This document shows positions 1-9,206 of a stretch of 64,000 nucleotides of DNA, in pieces. The notes under the pieces are model-generated. The model ran no database searches, was not told where the DNA came from, and saw nothing but the letters and a program-made list of their open reading frames with translations. A program made the translations under genes and the position numbers. This stretch comes from PFJX01 sp963713085 (GTDB lineage Bacteria > Pseudomonadota > Gammaproteobacteria > Burkholderiales > Thiobacillaceae): positions 45,524-109,523 of the forward strand of contig CAVQKQ010000021.1 of NCBI GenBank assembly GCA_963713085.1. The letters run 5' to 3'. Every line of letters starts with the position of its first letter. Position 1 is the first letter of the stretch.

Positions 1-20
1 GGGAGACAACGACGAATAGG

Positions 21-434
21 CTACTGAATAGAAATCGTGACGATCGAGTCATTGTTAATGGCCTTCCTGACATATCCGATCGCGCCTGGGGTAGCTGCCA
101 CCCGCGCGATCATTTCTTCTTCCGAGGTGACTTCGATGGGTGCCTGGCCGATGCCCGAGTAGACCAGACGGTCCCAGGACTGGCGCAACTGGTAAGGATA
201 GATGTTGAGTTTTTCCTTGCAAAAAGCACTGTGCAAGGCGTTCAGATCCGCCAGAACGAAGACTTTCACTGGATTGCCGTCGGGCCATTTCGGTTGTCGC
301 ATCCCGAACATGGCGCGTACCTGACTCTGGCTCAAGGATTGGACCGGCACGCCCCGGTGAGCGATGACTTCCACGGCACCGGCCCTGGGAACCACCAGCA
401 ACAAGCCGATCACGACAACCAATAATCGCAGCAT
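21..434 (-). CDS. PstS-like periplasmic substrate-binding domain protein (short)
   Basis: This 137-residue protein begins with a signal peptide (residues 1-20, ending PRAGA). The mature part resembles the small stand-alone substrate-binding-like proteins annotated as phosphate ABC transporter substrate-binding. Family-like features are an early SxSQVRAMF segment, the FKKWPDG-type segment here read as RQPKWPDGNPV, and a late ATPGAIGYV stretch. It is far shorter than true PstS (over 300 residues), and no permease or ATPase genes lie next to it. It may therefore be an accessory periplasmic protein and not a transport receptor. It is transcribed on the same strand as dapB, about 100 bases beyond dapB's stop codon. 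The family call is reasonable; the ligand is unknown. Confidence 0.7.
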   Translation of the reverse strand: MLRLLVVVIGLLLVVPRAGAVEVIAHRGVPVQSLSQSQVRAMFGMRQPKWPDGNPVKVFVLADLNALHSAFCKEKLNIYPYQLRQSWDRLVYSGIGQAPIEVTSEEEMIARVAATPGAIGYVRKAINNDSIVTISIQ

Positions 435-533
435 GTATCTATGGCCCCTTGGCTGGGGTGGGCAAGCATTGCAGACTATCCATGAACCTCCCCGAATTTG
501 ATGACGCGTGTATTGAGTTCGAGAAATCCGTAA

Positions 534-1334
534 TTACTTTAGTCCCAGCACATCCTGCATATCGAACAACCCGGTCTCCTTGCCCGCCAGAAAACGGGCC
601 GCGCGAAGGGCACCGAGGGCGAAGGTCATCCGGCTGGAGGCCTTGTGGGTGATCTCGATACGTTCCCCGACACCGGCAAACATGACCGTATGGTCACCGA
701 CGATATCCCCGCCGCGTACCGTGGCGAAGCCGATGGTACCCGGGTCCCTTTCACCCGTTACCCCCTCGCGGCCATATACGGCGCAGGACTTCAGGTCCCG
801 CCCCAGCGCGCCGGCGATCACTTCGCCCATGCGCAACGCGGTGCCGGACGGCGCGTCCACTTTGTGACGGTGGTGGGCCTCGACGATTTCCACATCGAAA
901 CCCTCATTCAAGACCCGCGCCGCCGTATCCAGCAGTTTCAGGGCCAGGTTGACCCCCACGCTCATGTTGGGCGCGAACACGATGGGGATATGTTCGGCCG
1001 TATCGCGGATGGCCGCCCTGCCGGCGTCGTCTAAGCCGGTGGTGCCGATCACCATGCCCACCTTGGCCTGCAGGCAAAAACCCAGGTGATAGAGGGTCGC
1101 CTCGGGGCGGGTGAAATCGATCAGGACATCGGCCCCATCCAGGGCATGGATAACGTCGTCGGTCACATTGGCGTTGAGGGGTGCGCCGATCAATTCCCCC
1201 GCGTCGTGTTGCAACCAGGGACTGCCGCTGCGTTCCAGCGCGGCGTGAAGTCGCAGGTCCGAGGTCCCAGCGATGGCTTCCAGCAGAGTCTTTCCCATGC
1301 GCCCGGAGACCCCCGCGATCACCACCCTGATCAC
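534..1334 (-). CDS. dapB: 4-hydroxy-tetrahydrodipicolinate reductase
   Basis: DapB reduces hydroxy-tetrahydrodipicolinate to tetrahydrodipicolinate with NAD(P)H, in the lysine and meso-diaminopimelate pathway in the cytoplasm. The 266-residue length is normal. The Rossmann loop GVSGRMG is at residues 8-14, GTTG at 97-100, and the catalytic segment EAHHRHKVDAPSGTA at 152-166 contains the conserved His and Lys. The start codon is GTG, and it overlaps the stop of bamE (GTGA), so the two genes are translationally coupled with bamE upstream. The identification is secure. Confidence 0.97.
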   Translation of the reverse strand: MIRVVIAGVSGRMGKTLLEAIAGTSDLRLHAALERSGSPWLQHDAGELIGAPLNANVTDDVIHALDGADVLIDFTRPEATLYHLGFCLQAKVGMVIGTTGLDDAGRAAIRDTAEHIPIVFAPNMSVGVNLALKLLDTAARVLNEGFDVEIVEAHHRHKVDAPSGTALRMGEVIAGALGRDLKSCAVYGREGVTGERDPGTIGFATVRGGDIVGDHTVMFAGVGERIEITHKASSRMTFALGALRAARFLAGKETGLFDMQDVLGLK

Positions 1335-1720
1335 TTGTCGGCCCCCTGGGATTGTGGTGGGGATTCCGGCTTGGACGCTTGCTTGGGCCCAGCCGGCACC
1401 ACATCCCCTTCTATCCCTTTCAGCAGGTCGTTCTCGAACACCACGGTAATACGTCTTTGCTCAGTCAACGTACCGCTCTTGACATAGCGGTAGACGTAGT
1501 CCCAGCGGTTGTTGTGAAAGGGATCCACCACCAGCGGCGTGCCCAATACAAACCGCACCTGGGATTGGGTCATGCCCGGCTTCAGCTTGGCCAGCATGTC
1601 CTGAGTGATGACATTCCCTTGCTGGATGTCGATCCTGTAAGGCGAGATCCGGTCGATGGGGTGTGACCAGCTGCCGCATCCGGTCAGAAGGAGGGGGAGA
1701 AGCACGTAGGCGAATCGCAT
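1331..1720 (-). CDS. bamE: outer membrane protein assembly factor BamE
   Basis: BamE (SmpA/OmlA family) is a small lipoprotein of the Bam complex that folds beta-barrel proteins into the outer membrane. The chosen start gives MRFAYVLLPLLLTGCGSW, a lipoprotein signal with lipobox LTGC. A start 60 bases upstream would bury this signal behind a charged extension, so it was rejected. The mature protein shows the family pattern QGNVITQDMLAKLKPGMTQ, then VRFVLGTPLVVDPFH and RWDYVYRY. The last third is a proline- and lysine-rich tail. The gene is divergent from fur and overlaps dapB by four bases. Confidence 0.95.
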   Translation of the reverse strand: MRFAYVLLPLLLTGCGSWSHPIDRISPYRIDIQQGNVITQDMLAKLKPGMTQSQVRFVLGTPLVVDPFHNNRWDYVYRYVKSGTLTEQRRITVVFENDLLKGIEGDVVPAGPKQASKPESPPQSQGADK

Positions 1721-1802
1721 GTATGGGCGCGGCGCGGCGAAAGGATTGGAAAGCCGCGTTATGATAGCGTGCAATGTCACCGTTCGTCACAGCCCATACA
1801 GC

Positions 1803-2231
1803 ATGACCAGCACCGATCAACTCAAGACCATGGGCCTCAAGGTCACCGGCCCCCGGCTCAAGATCCTCAGCCTGTTCGAGAAGGTGGAGCATGGCCATCT
1901 CACCGCCGAGGATGTCTATCGCCTGCTGCTGGCCGAAAATGTGGATGTGGGCCTGGCCACCGTATATCGGGTGCTGACCCAGTTCGAGCAGGCCGGCCTG
2001 CTGATCCGCCATCACTTCGACAATGACAAGGCGGTGTACGAACTCAACCAGGGTGGGCACCACGACCACCTGCTCTGCCTGCAATGTGGCCGGGTGGAGG
2101 AGTTCTTCGATGCCGAGATCGAGCGTCGCCAGAAGGCCATCGCCGCCGAACGGGGGTTCAAGCTGGCGGAACACTCGCTCCACCTCTATGTGGAGTGCGT
2201 CAAGGAAAACTGTCCCCACCGCAAAAAATAA
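1803..2231 (+). CDS. fur: ferric uptake regulator Fur
   Basis: Fur is the Fe(II)-dependent repressor of iron uptake genes. The start at 1803 gives MTSTDQLKTMGLKVTGPR, the standard N-terminus; the reading frame is open further upstream but that extension is unlike Fur. The winged helix includes TVYRVLTQFEQAGL. The metal-binding region contains GGHHDHLLCLQCG (HHDH plus a CxxC pair), and a second Cys pair lies near the end (VECVKENCPH). Length is 142 residues, as expected. A TATGAT -10-like hexamer lies at 1761-1766. The adjacent divergent bamE is the usual proteobacterial neighbour. Confidence 0.97.
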   Translation: MTSTDQLKTMGLKVTGPRLKILSLFEKVEHGHLTAEDVYRLLLAENVDVGLATVYRVLTQFEQAGLLIRHHFDNDKAVYELNQGGHHDHLLCLQCGRVEEFFDAEIERRQKAIAAERGFKLAEHSLHLYVECVKENCPHRKK

Positions 2232-2247
2232 GACAGCCGGGAATTGC

Positions 2248-3912
2248 CTAGCCCGTGCCCATCCCCAGCAGTTCCGCCGCGTGCCGGCGCGTGGTCTCGG
2301 TGATCTTCACCCCGCCCAGCATGCGTGCCACTTCCTCAATCCGGGGCGCCGCATCCTCCAGTCGGATGGCCTGGGTCGCCACCGATCCGCCCCGACTCTC
2401 CTTGCTTACCAGGTAGTGGCCGCCGGCCCGGGCCGCGACCTGGGGCAGATGGGTCACGCACAATACCTGCCGTCGGGTACCCAGGTCCGCCAGCATATGT
2501 CCGACGATTTCCGCCACGCCGCCGCCGATGCCGGCATCCACCTCGTCGAAGATCAGGGTCGGGGCACCGGAAACCCCGGAGAGCACGGTTTGCAGGGCCA
2601 GGCCGACCCGGGACAATTCACCCCCCGAGGCGGTCTTTGCCAGGGAACGCTCGGCCTGCCCGTGGTGGGGCGAAACCAGAAATTCGATGTCTTCCAGACC
2701 ATGGGCAGCCGGTTCCCGCAGGGTCAACGCCACATTGAAACGTCCCCCCTTCATGGCCAGCTGCTGCATGGCGGCGGTGGCGGCCTTGCCCAGGCGCCGC
2801 GCCGCGCCCCCGCGCTGCTCGGACAATTGCTCGGCCAGCCTGCGATAGGCCTGCTCGGCGTCGGCTTCGGCCCGGACCAAGGCCTCCAGGTCCGCGGCCT
2901 CTCCCAGCGCCTTGAGCCTGGCACGGGCCTCCTCCAGGTAAGCCGGCAACTCCTCGACGCGTATCCGGTACTTGCGCGCCGCGCCCTGGATGGCGGCCAG
3001 GCGCGCTTCGGCCTGGGCCAGGGCTTCCGGATCCAGGTCCACCCGCTCGGCATAACGTCCGAGTTCCCTGGCCACCTCATGGAGTGTCTCGACGGCGTTT
3101 TCCAGCATCTCCAGCTGGTCCTTCAATCCCGGGTCGATCTCGGCCAAACCGGACACATTGCCACGGACACCGCCCAATAGGTCCAACAAGCCGGTTTCCT
3201 CGGCATTCAGGGCTTCCGCCGCGGCCAGGGCGCCACGAGCCAGATCGACGGCATGTGTCAGGCGATGATGGGTTTCCTGGAGGGCCAGCCAGCCCGCCGG
3301 ATCAAAATCCAGGGCGGCCAGTTCATTGACGGTCCATTCCAGGCGCTCCCGCTCCTGGGCATCTTTGTCGGCATCGGATTCTGCGCTACGTCGACGTTCG
3401 CCGGCTTCGCTCCAAGCCCGAAAGGCCCCTGCCGTTTCCTCAGCCAGTTTCCCGCATCCGGCATAGGCATCCAGCAGACGCCGCTGTTCGGCTGATTTGA
3501 GCAGGGAGTAATGGGCATGCTGGCCGTGGATGTCCACCAGGAATTCGCCCAACTCCTTCAATTGCTGGGCGTTGGCCGGACGGCCGTTGATATAGGCGCG
3601 GGACCGGCCGCCGGCCTCGATCACCCGGCGCATCAGCACGCCCGCTTCCTCGTCGGCCAGATCGTGTTCCCGTAGCCAGGCGGCCGCGGCCTCGCTGCCT
3701 GCCAGATCGAATTCCGCGCTCACCTCGGCCCGCTGGGCGCCTTGCCGCACCACGCCGGCGTCCGCCCGCTCTCCCAGCACCAGGGACAGCGCGCCAAGCA
3801 GGATGGACTTGCCCGCCCCGGTCTCCCCGGTGAGGACCGAGAAGCCTGCCTGGAAGTCCAGGCTGAGGCGTTCCACCAGGACAAAGTCGGCCAGGGTCAG
3901 GGAAAGCAACAT
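2248..3912 (-). CDS. recN: DNA repair protein RecN
   Basis: RecN is an SMC-like ATPase that acts early in double-strand break repair, tethering DNA ends for RecA. The 554-residue length is normal. Walker A GETGAGKS is at residues 29-36. The central part is Ala/Glu/Leu/Arg-rich coiled coil. Near the C-terminus are the ABC signature SGGELSRVGLAL and Walker B LIFDEVDAGIGG, and a THLPQVAA switch region. It is convergent with fur and lies downstream of nadK on the same strand with a 64-base gap, the usual nadK-recN order. Confidence 0.97.
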   Translation of the reverse strand: MLLSLTLADFVLVERLSLDFQAGFSVLTGETGAGKSILLGALSLVLGERADAGVVRQGAQRAEVSAEFDLAGSEAAAAWLREHDLADEEAGVLMRRVIEAGGRSRAYINGRPANAQQLKELGEFLVDIHGQHAHYSLLKSAEQRRLLDAYAGCGKLAEETAGAFRAWSEAGERRRSAESDADKDAQERERLEWTVNELAALDFDPAGWLALQETHHRLTHAVDLARGALAAAEALNAEETGLLDLLGGVRGNVSGLAEIDPGLKDQLEMLENAVETLHEVARELGRYAERVDLDPEALAQAEARLAAIQGAARKYRIRVEELPAYLEEARARLKALGEAADLEALVRAEADAEQAYRRLAEQLSEQRGGAARRLGKAATAAMQQLAMKGGRFNVALTLREPAAHGLEDIEFLVSPHHGQAERSLAKTASGGELSRVGLALQTVLSGVSGAPTLIFDEVDAGIGGGVAEIVGHMLADLGTRRQVLCVTHLPQVAARAGGHYLVSKESRGGSVATQAIRLEDAAPRIEEVARMLGGVKITETTRRHAAELLGMGTG

Positions 3913-3976
3913 GGCTGAAGATCCCGGGGCAGGACAAATCCCGGTGCGGGTGTATCGCCTGTGTTCCGGTCCCCGC

Positions 3977-4849
3977 TCAAAGCTTCTCCCCCCAGTGCAG
4001 TTTCTGCCTGAGGGTGTCGTAGTAATTGTGGCCTTCCGGATGCAATAGCCGTACGGTCTTGCGGGCGCGCTGGATCACCACCCGGTCGCCAATCTGCATG
4101 TCGGCATGGCGCTGGCCGTCGAAATGCACCCGGGCATCGTCGGCATGGATCAGGTTGATCTCGATCTCGGAATGGCTGTTGACGGCGATGGCCCGGGCCG
4201 ACAGGGTATGGGGGCAGATGGGCACCATCACCACCGCCTCCAGTGTCGGATGCAGGATCGGCCCCCCGGCGGACAGGGCATAGGCCGTGGATCCGGTGGG
4301 CGAGGCCACCACCAGGCCGTCGGCGCGTTGGCTGTAGACAAACTGGTTGTCGATATAGACCTCGAACTCGATCAGCCGGCCCAGGGTGCTCTTGCTCACC
4401 ACCACGTCATTGAAGGCATAGGTGGCGAACATCACGTCCTCGGACCGTTCCACGCTGGCTTCCAGCATGACCCGGTCCTCCGCCACATAATCCCCGGCCA
4501 GCATCTCGTCCAGGGTGGAAAACATGGTGTCGATGGACACGTCGGCCAGGAAGCCCAGGCGCCCCTGGTTGATGCCGATCATGGGAATCTGGAAATCCAC
4601 CAGGGTACGGGCGATGTTCAACAAGGTACCATCTCCGCCCATGACGATGGCCAGGTCGGCGCCCTTGCCCATCTCGGCCAGCGTGGCGATGGGAAAATCC
4701 TTGATGGCGCAGGCCTCGGCGGTATGCGCCGAAAGCAAAACGTCATGGCCGCGCTCCCGCAGGAACTCGGCCAGACGCAGCAGGGAACTCGCCGTGGCCA
4801 GGCTGTTGTATTTGCCGACCAGGGCAATTGTCTTGAAATCTTGTTTCAT
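3977..4849 (-). CDS. nadK: NAD kinase
   Basis: NAD kinase phosphorylates NAD to NADP in the cytoplasm. The 290-residue protein has the GGDGT motif at 71-75 followed by LLNIART, and the second diagnostic motif SPTGSTAYALSAGGPI at about 183-198. The segment NQGRLGFLAD is also typical. The gene is divergent from hrcA, with 38 bases between the start codons, and is followed by recN. This arrangement is common in betaproteobacteria. Confidence 0.97.
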   Translation of the reverse strand: MKQDFKTIALVGKYNSLATASSLLRLAEFLRERGHDVLLSAHTAEACAIKDFPIATLAEMGKGADLAIVMGGDGTLLNIARTLVDFQIPMIGINQGRLGFLADVSIDTMFSTLDEMLAGDYVAEDRVMLEASVERSEDVMFATYAFNDVVVSKSTLGRLIEFEVYIDNQFVYSQRADGLVVASPTGSTAYALSAGGPILHPTLEAVVMVPICPHTLSARAIAVNSHSEIEINLIHADDARVHFDGQRHADMQIGDRVVIQRARKTVRLLHPEGHNYYDTLRQKLHWGEKL

Positions 4850-4887
4850 GGCGTGAAATTATAGCTAGCCCGGATAGATAACCCATC

Positions 4888-5907
4888 ATGCTCAACGACC
4901 GCGCCCGCATCCTGCTCAAATTCCTCGTCGAGCGCTATATCGAGGACGGCCAGCCCGTGGGTTCCCGCACCCTGTCCAAGCACACGGGCCTGAACCTCTC
5001 CCCCGCTTCCATCCGCAACATCATGGCGGACCTGGAGGAAGGCGGCTTCATCGCCAGTCCCCATACCTCGGCGGGCCGCATCCCCACCCCCCGGGGCTAT
5101 CGCCTGTTCGTCGACACCCTGCTGACGGTGAAACCCCTGGACAGCATGTCGCTGCGCCAGATCGAATCCACCCTGGCCCCGGACGATCCCAAGCGCCTGG
5201 TCAGCGCCGCCTCCCACCTGCTGGCGGAACTCTCCGCCCACGCCGGCGTGGTGCTGACGCCGAAACGGCGCAACCAGGGCCTGCGCCAGATCGAATTCCT
5301 GACCCTGTCGGACAAACGCATCCTGCTCATCATGGTGACCGCCGAAGGGGAGGTGCAGAACCGGGTGATCGCCACGGACCAGCCCTATTCCCCCAGCCAG
5401 CTCACCCGGGCCGCCAATTACTTCAACCAGCACTTCGCCGGCCACTCCTTCGAGCAGGTCCAGCCCCGCCTGGCCCAAGAACTCGCGGAACTGAAATCCG
5501 ACATCAGCAAGCTCATGGAGGTGGTGGTGGTGGCGGGCTCCGACGCCTTCAGCGCCGCCGGCAAGGAATACGTGCTGTCCGGCGAGCGCAACCTGCTGCA
5601 ATCCCCGGACCTGTTCACCAACATGAACCGGTTGCGGGAGCTGTTCGGCCTGTTCGAGCAGAAGACCGAGCTCATGCAGTTGCTGGATGTGGGCCATGCC
5701 GCCAGCGGCGTGCAACTGTTCATCGGCGCCGAGTCCGGCGTGGCGTCCCTGGACGAATGCAGCGTGATCTCCGCGCCCTACGAAGTGAACGGCGAGGTGG
5801 TCGGCACCCTGGGGGTGATCGGTCCCACCCGCATGGCCTACGAGCGGGTCATCCCCATCGTCGACATCACCGCCAGGCTCCTGTCCAACGCCCTGTCATA
5901 TCATTGA
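4888..5907 (+). CDS. hrcA: heat-inducible transcription repressor HrcA
   Basis: HrcA represses groE and dnaK operons by binding CIRCE. The 339-residue protein begins MLNDRARILLKFLVERYIEDG with a winged-helix region ending VGSRTLSKHTGLNLSPASIRNIMADLEEGG, which is the family hallmark, followed by HTSAGRIPTPRGYRLFVD. The C-terminal GAF-like domain ends with ITARLLSNALSYH. No CIRCE element (TTAGCACTC repeat) was found upstream, so no autoregulation is evident here. Confidence 0.97.
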   Translation: MLNDRARILLKFLVERYIEDGQPVGSRTLSKHTGLNLSPASIRNIMADLEEGGFIASPHTSAGRIPTPRGYRLFVDTLLTVKPLDSMSLRQIESTLAPDDPKRLVSAASHLLAELSAHAGVVLTPKRRNQGLRQIEFLTLSDKRILLIMVTAEGEVQNRVIATDQPYSPSQLTRAANYFNQHFAGHSFEQVQPRLAQELAELKSDISKLMEVVVVAGSDAFSAAGKEYVLSGERNLLQSPDLFTNMNRLRELFGLFEQKTELMQLLDVGHAASGVQLFIGAESGVASLDECSVISAPYEVNGEVVGTLGVIGPTRMAYERVIPIVDITARLLSNALSYH

Positions 5908-5945
5908 CCCCTCTACCCAGCCGGAACGGCCGTTCGAGAAAACCC

Positions 5946-6836
5946 ATGACCCGATATCAAACCGGCATCCCTTCCCCCGTGCCGCTCGCCGCCTGGCATC
6001 TTCACTTTCAGTTGAATCCCGGCTGCGCCGCCGAAGAGCTGAGCGCGGCCCTTCAGCGCCTGCGCTACGTGGCCGACGGCGACTCCCTGGTGCTGGGCAT
6101 CGGTGCCGCCACGGCGGAAGCCCTGGGCCGGTCCATCCCCGGCTTGCACGCATTTCCCGCCTTCCAGTCCGCAACGGTGACCATTCCCACCACGCCCGCC
6201 GCCCTCTGGTGCTGGCTGCGCGGCACCGACCGGGGCGAACTGCTGCACCGGGCACGCCATATCCGACAGTTGCTGGACCCGGCCCTGGTCGACAGCTGGA
6301 GCCTGGAGACGTTCCGCTACGATGGCTCCCTGGACCTGACCGGCTACGAGGACGGCACCGAGAATCCGCAGGGAGAGGACGCCCTTGACGCGGCCTTCGC
6401 CAACGGACAAGGCGCCGGCCTGGACGGCGGCAGCATCGCCGCCATCCAGCAGTGGGTCCATGATCTGGATCGGTTCGAATCCCTGCCCGCGCAAGAACAG
6501 GACCACATATTCGGCCGCCGCAGGTCCGACAACGAGGAACTGGAGGACGCCCCCGAAAGCGCCCATGTCAAGCGCACCGCCCAGGAAAGCTTCGACCCGG
6601 AGGCCTTCGTCCTGCGCCGTTCCATGCCCTGGTCCGAGGGTGGCAGCGCCGGCCTGGTGTTCCTGGCGTTCGGCCGCGACGCCCAGGCCTACGAGGCCCA
6701 GCTGCGGCGCATGACCGGCCAGGAAGACGGCATCCTGGACGGCCTGTTCCGCTTCACCCATCCGGTCACCGGCACCTATTTCTGGTGTCCGCCCATGCTG
6801 GATGGCCGGCTCGACCTGCGCGCCCTGGGACTCTGA
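5946..6836 (+). CDS. Dyp-type peroxidase (YfeX-like)
   Basis: This is a heme-dependent dye-decolourising peroxidase of the cytosolic YfeX-like class. The start at 5946 gives MTRYQTGIPSPVPLAAWHL; the frame is open further upstream but there it overlaps hrcA and has no protein character. The 296-residue protein carries the GxxDG motif (GYEDGT, about residues 133-138) with the distal catalytic Asp. The probable proximal heme-ligand His is in ESAHVKR (about residue 207), and the C-terminal part ends GTYFWCPP. No Tat signal is present, so it is probably cytoplasmic. It is six bases from the next gene and in one unit with hemH, which makes its cofactor. Confidence 0.93.
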   Translation: MTRYQTGIPSPVPLAAWHLHFQLNPGCAAEELSAALQRLRYVADGDSLVLGIGAATAEALGRSIPGLHAFPAFQSATVTIPTTPAALWCWLRGTDRGELLHRARHIRQLLDPALVDSWSLETFRYDGSLDLTGYEDGTENPQGEDALDAAFANGQGAGLDGGSIAAIQQWVHDLDRFESLPAQEQDHIFGRRRSDNEELEDAPESAHVKRTAQESFDPEAFVLRRSMPWSEGGSAGLVFLAFGRDAQAYEAQLRRMTGQEDGILDGLFRFTHPVTGTYFWCPPMLDGRLDLRALGL

Positions 6837-6842
6837 GGGCCC

Positions 6843-7277
6843 ATGGCGACTTCCCTCACCTGGTTCCACTGGGCCCTGCTGTCGGCCGTGTTCGCGGCCA
6901 TGACGGCCATCTTCGCCAAGATCGGGCTCCAGGGCGTGGACTCGGACCTGGCCACCCTGGTGCGCACCTTCATCATCCTGCTGGTCCTGGGGGCCTTCGT
7001 GGCCTTCGCCGGCAAATGGCAGAACCCCCTCGCCCTGTCCGCCCACACCTGGCTGTTCTTGTCCCTCTCCGCGCTGGCCACGGGGGCGTCCTGGGTCAGC
7101 TACTTCCGCGCCCTGCAGATCGGCGAGGCCTCCAAGGTGGCCCCCATCGACAAACTCAGCCTGGTGCTGGTGGCCATCTTCGCCTTCATCTTTCTCGGTG
7201 AACGACCCAACCCCTGGGAATGGTTCGGCATCGTTCTGGTCGCCGGCGGCGTCGTCATTCTAGGATTCAAACGCTAA
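6843..7277 (+). CDS. half-size EamA/DMT-family membrane protein
   Basis: This 144-residue protein corresponds to a single EamA repeat. It has about five hydrophobic segments: residues 8-28, 38-56, 66-84, 92-113 and 121-140, with the typical SYFRALQIGEASKVAPIDKLSLVLVAIFAFIFLGERP at the third and fourth. Full DMT exporters have two such repeats, so this one should act as a dimer, as in the small EamA class. The substrate is unknown. Its TAA stop shares one base with the ATG of hemH (TAATG), so the two are co-translated. Confidence 0.85.
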   Translation: MATSLTWFHWALLSAVFAAMTAIFAKIGLQGVDSDLATLVRTFIILLVLGAFVAFAGKWQNPLALSAHTWLFLSLSALATGASWVSYFRALQIGEASKVAPIDKLSLVLVAIFAFIFLGERPNPWEWFGIVLVAGGVVILGFKR

Positions 7278-8383
7278 TGAGCTTCTTCCTCCCTGAACCC
7301 CCCTATCGCCACGACCAGCCCGCCCGCACCGGCATCCTGCTCATCAACCTGGGCACCCCGGATGCCCCCACGGCCCCGGCCCTGCGCTCCTATCTGAAGG
7401 AATTCCTCTGGGACCGGCGGGTGGTGGAGATCCCGCGCCCTGTCTGGTGGCTGATCCTGAACGGCATCATCCTCAACACCCGGCCCCGGAAATCCGCCGG
7501 GAAATATGCCGCCATCTGGCGCGCCGAGGGCTCCCCCCTCGACTATTTCACCCGGCGCCAAGCCCAGTTGCTGGCCGAGGAACTCGCCCGGCGTACCGAG
7601 ACGCCTTTGTTGGTGGACTACGCCATGCGCTACGGTCAGCCCGGCATCCACGACAAGATCCAGGCCATGAAGGCCCAGGGCGTGACCCGACTGCTGGTAT
7701 TGCCCATGTACCCGCAATATGCCGCCAGCAGCACCGGGTCCGCCCTGGATGCGGTCTGGCAGACCCTGCTGCACACCCGCAATGCGCCCGAGATCCGGAC
7801 CGTCAGGAATTTTCATGACGACCCCGGCTACATCGCCGTTTTGCAGCAGAGCATCGAGGCCTACTGGGCCGAGCATGGCCGCCCCGACGTCCTGGTCATG
7901 AGTTTCCACGGGATACCGCGCCGCTCCCTGGACCTGGGCGATCCCTACCATTGCGAGTGCCGCAAGACCGGGCGTCTTCTGGCGGAATCCCTGGGCCTGG
8001 CGCCGGAACAGTTCCGCCTCAGCTTCCAGTCCCGCTTCGGCAAGGCGGAATGGCTCAAGCCCTACACCGCCGAGACCCTGCAAACCCTGGGACGCGCCGG
8101 GACCCGACGGGTGGATGTCGTTTGTCCGGGCTTCGTGGCCGACTGCCTGGAAACGCTGGAGGAGATCGCCATGGAAGGCAAGGCGGAGTTCCTGAATGCC
8201 GGCGGCGGGGAGTACCGCTACATTCCAGGCCTCAATGATCGCGGCACCTGGATCCGGGCCCTGGCCGACCTGACGCTGAATTCGATCGGATCCTGGATAT
8301 CGCCGGGGTGGAACCAGGAAGCGGAAGCACGCGAAGCAACAATCAGGCGCGAAAGAGCCGTCGACTTGGGCGCGAAGCGCTGA
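7277..8383 (+). CDS. hemH: ferrochelatase
   Basis: HemH inserts Fe(II) into protoporphyrin IX, the last step of protoheme synthesis. The start overlaps the upstream stop (TAATG) and gives MSFFLPEPPYRHD. The 368-residue protein shows GILLINLGTPDAPT, the metal-site segments GSPLDYFTRRQA and VLPMYPQYAASSTGSALD, MSFHGIPRR with the active-site His, and the C-terminal CPGFVADCLETLEEI containing the metal-binding Glu. It is a little longer at the C-terminus than average, with a charged tail after LNSIGSW. It sits downstream of a heme peroxidase and is convergent with the phosphodiesterase-like gene. Confidence 0.97.
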   Translation: MSFFLPEPPYRHDQPARTGILLINLGTPDAPTAPALRSYLKEFLWDRRVVEIPRPVWWLILNGIILNTRPRKSAGKYAAIWRAEGSPLDYFTRRQAQLLAEELARRTETPLLVDYAMRYGQPGIHDKIQAMKAQGVTRLLVLPMYPQYAASSTGSALDAVWQTLLHTRNAPEIRTVRNFHDDPGYIAVLQQSIEAYWAEHGRPDVLVMSFHGIPRRSLDLGDPYHCECRKTGRLLAESLGLAPEQFRLSFQSRFGKAEWLKPYTAETLQTLGRAGTRRVDVVCPGFVADCLETLEEIAMEGKAEFLNAGGGEYRYIPGLNDRGTWIRALADLTLNSIGSWISPGWNQEAEAREATIRRERAVDLGAKR

Positions 8384-8395
8384 CCCGCCGCCCTT

Positions 8396-9163
8396 TCAGA
8401 TCTCGAAGTACTGGTCCGGGGCCAGGGCGCTGGGCGTACAACAATTCAGGGGCGCCTCCCGCAACTCGTCCATGATGACCGTCTCGGCGCCGGGCTTGAG
8501 GTGCGTGATCCACACCTCCATATCGCCTTCGAGCAGGGACAGGTCCGACCACAGCGTGGTGGAGCAGTAATGCTTGGATACTTCGGCTAGCTGCGTCAGC
8601 GCACGGGGGAAGGAGCACTCGATGATCAGATGGCGCAGGTCCCGGGCCGCCTCGATGCTCTGCCATAACGCCTCGTGGCTTGCGGTATCGCCGGAAAACA
8701 GCAAACTCCCCGAGGGACCCCTGAGCAGGTAGCCCGAAGCCGGTACCGTATGGTTGGCGGGAATGGCGGTGAATTGCCGGTCCCCCAGGGTCACCGTGTC
8801 CCCCAGTTGCAGGGGGGAATACCGCAGGAACGGGGCCTCCAGGCTGGGCACCCGCGAGAAATCCGGCCAGATGCGCCAGTTGAAGATGTGGTCCTTGAGG
8901 ATTTCGAGCACCTCCGGGATGGCGTGGAGCACCAGCGGCCGGTCCCGATCCCCGGCCACGCTGTCCATCAGCAGCGGGATCGACAGGATATGGTCCATGT
9001 GGCTGTGGGTCAGGAAGATATGGTCGATTCCCGCCAGCGTGGACCGGGGTAGCCGGGTCACGCCGCTGCCGGCATCCAGCAGGATGTCCTGGTCGACCAG
9101 GAACGACGTGGTGTGGCGGTCATCGCCGATGCCGCCGGAACAGCCCAATACGCGCACTTCCAT
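8396..9163 (-). CDS. metallo-beta-lactamase-fold hydrolase, class II cyclic nucleotide phosphodiesterase-like
   Basis: The 255-residue protein has the metallo-beta-lactamase fold: DAGSG near residue 30, the metal motif THSHMDH (HxHxDH, residues 53-58), a distal NHTVPASGYLL, a metal-ligand Asp in LLFSGDTASHE, and a C-terminal THLKPG. This order fits the class II 3',5'-cyclic nucleotide phosphodiesterase-like group, which hydrolyses cAMP/cGMP; that substrate is inferred. The start at 9163 gives MEVRVLGCSGG. The frame is open another 24 codons upstream, but that stretch overlaps the end of the cyclase gene. It is the last gene of a minus-strand unit and lies 43 bases after a class III cyclase. 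Confidence 0.82.
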   Translation of the reverse strand: MEVRVLGCSGGIGDDRHTTSFLVDQDILLDAGSGVTRLPRSTLAGIDHIFLTHSHMDHILSIPLLMDSVAGDRDRPLVLHAIPEVLEILKDHIFNWRIWPDFSRVPSLEAPFLRYSPLQLGDTVTLGDRQFTAIPANHTVPASGYLLRGPSGSLLFSGDTASHEALWQSIEAARDLRHLIIECSFPRALTQLAEVSKHYCSTTLWSDLSLLEGDMEVWITHLKPGAETVIMDELREAPLNCCTPSALAPDQYFEI

Positions 9164-9206
9164 GCCGATCTCTCCAGGTGGCGGAGCTTTGGGATGAATC
9201 AGAACA

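Noticed and set aside
4850..4887. Possible CIRCE element before hrcA
   Set aside because: No TTAGCACTC/GAGTGCTAA inverted repeat is present in the 38-base gap between nadK and hrcA.
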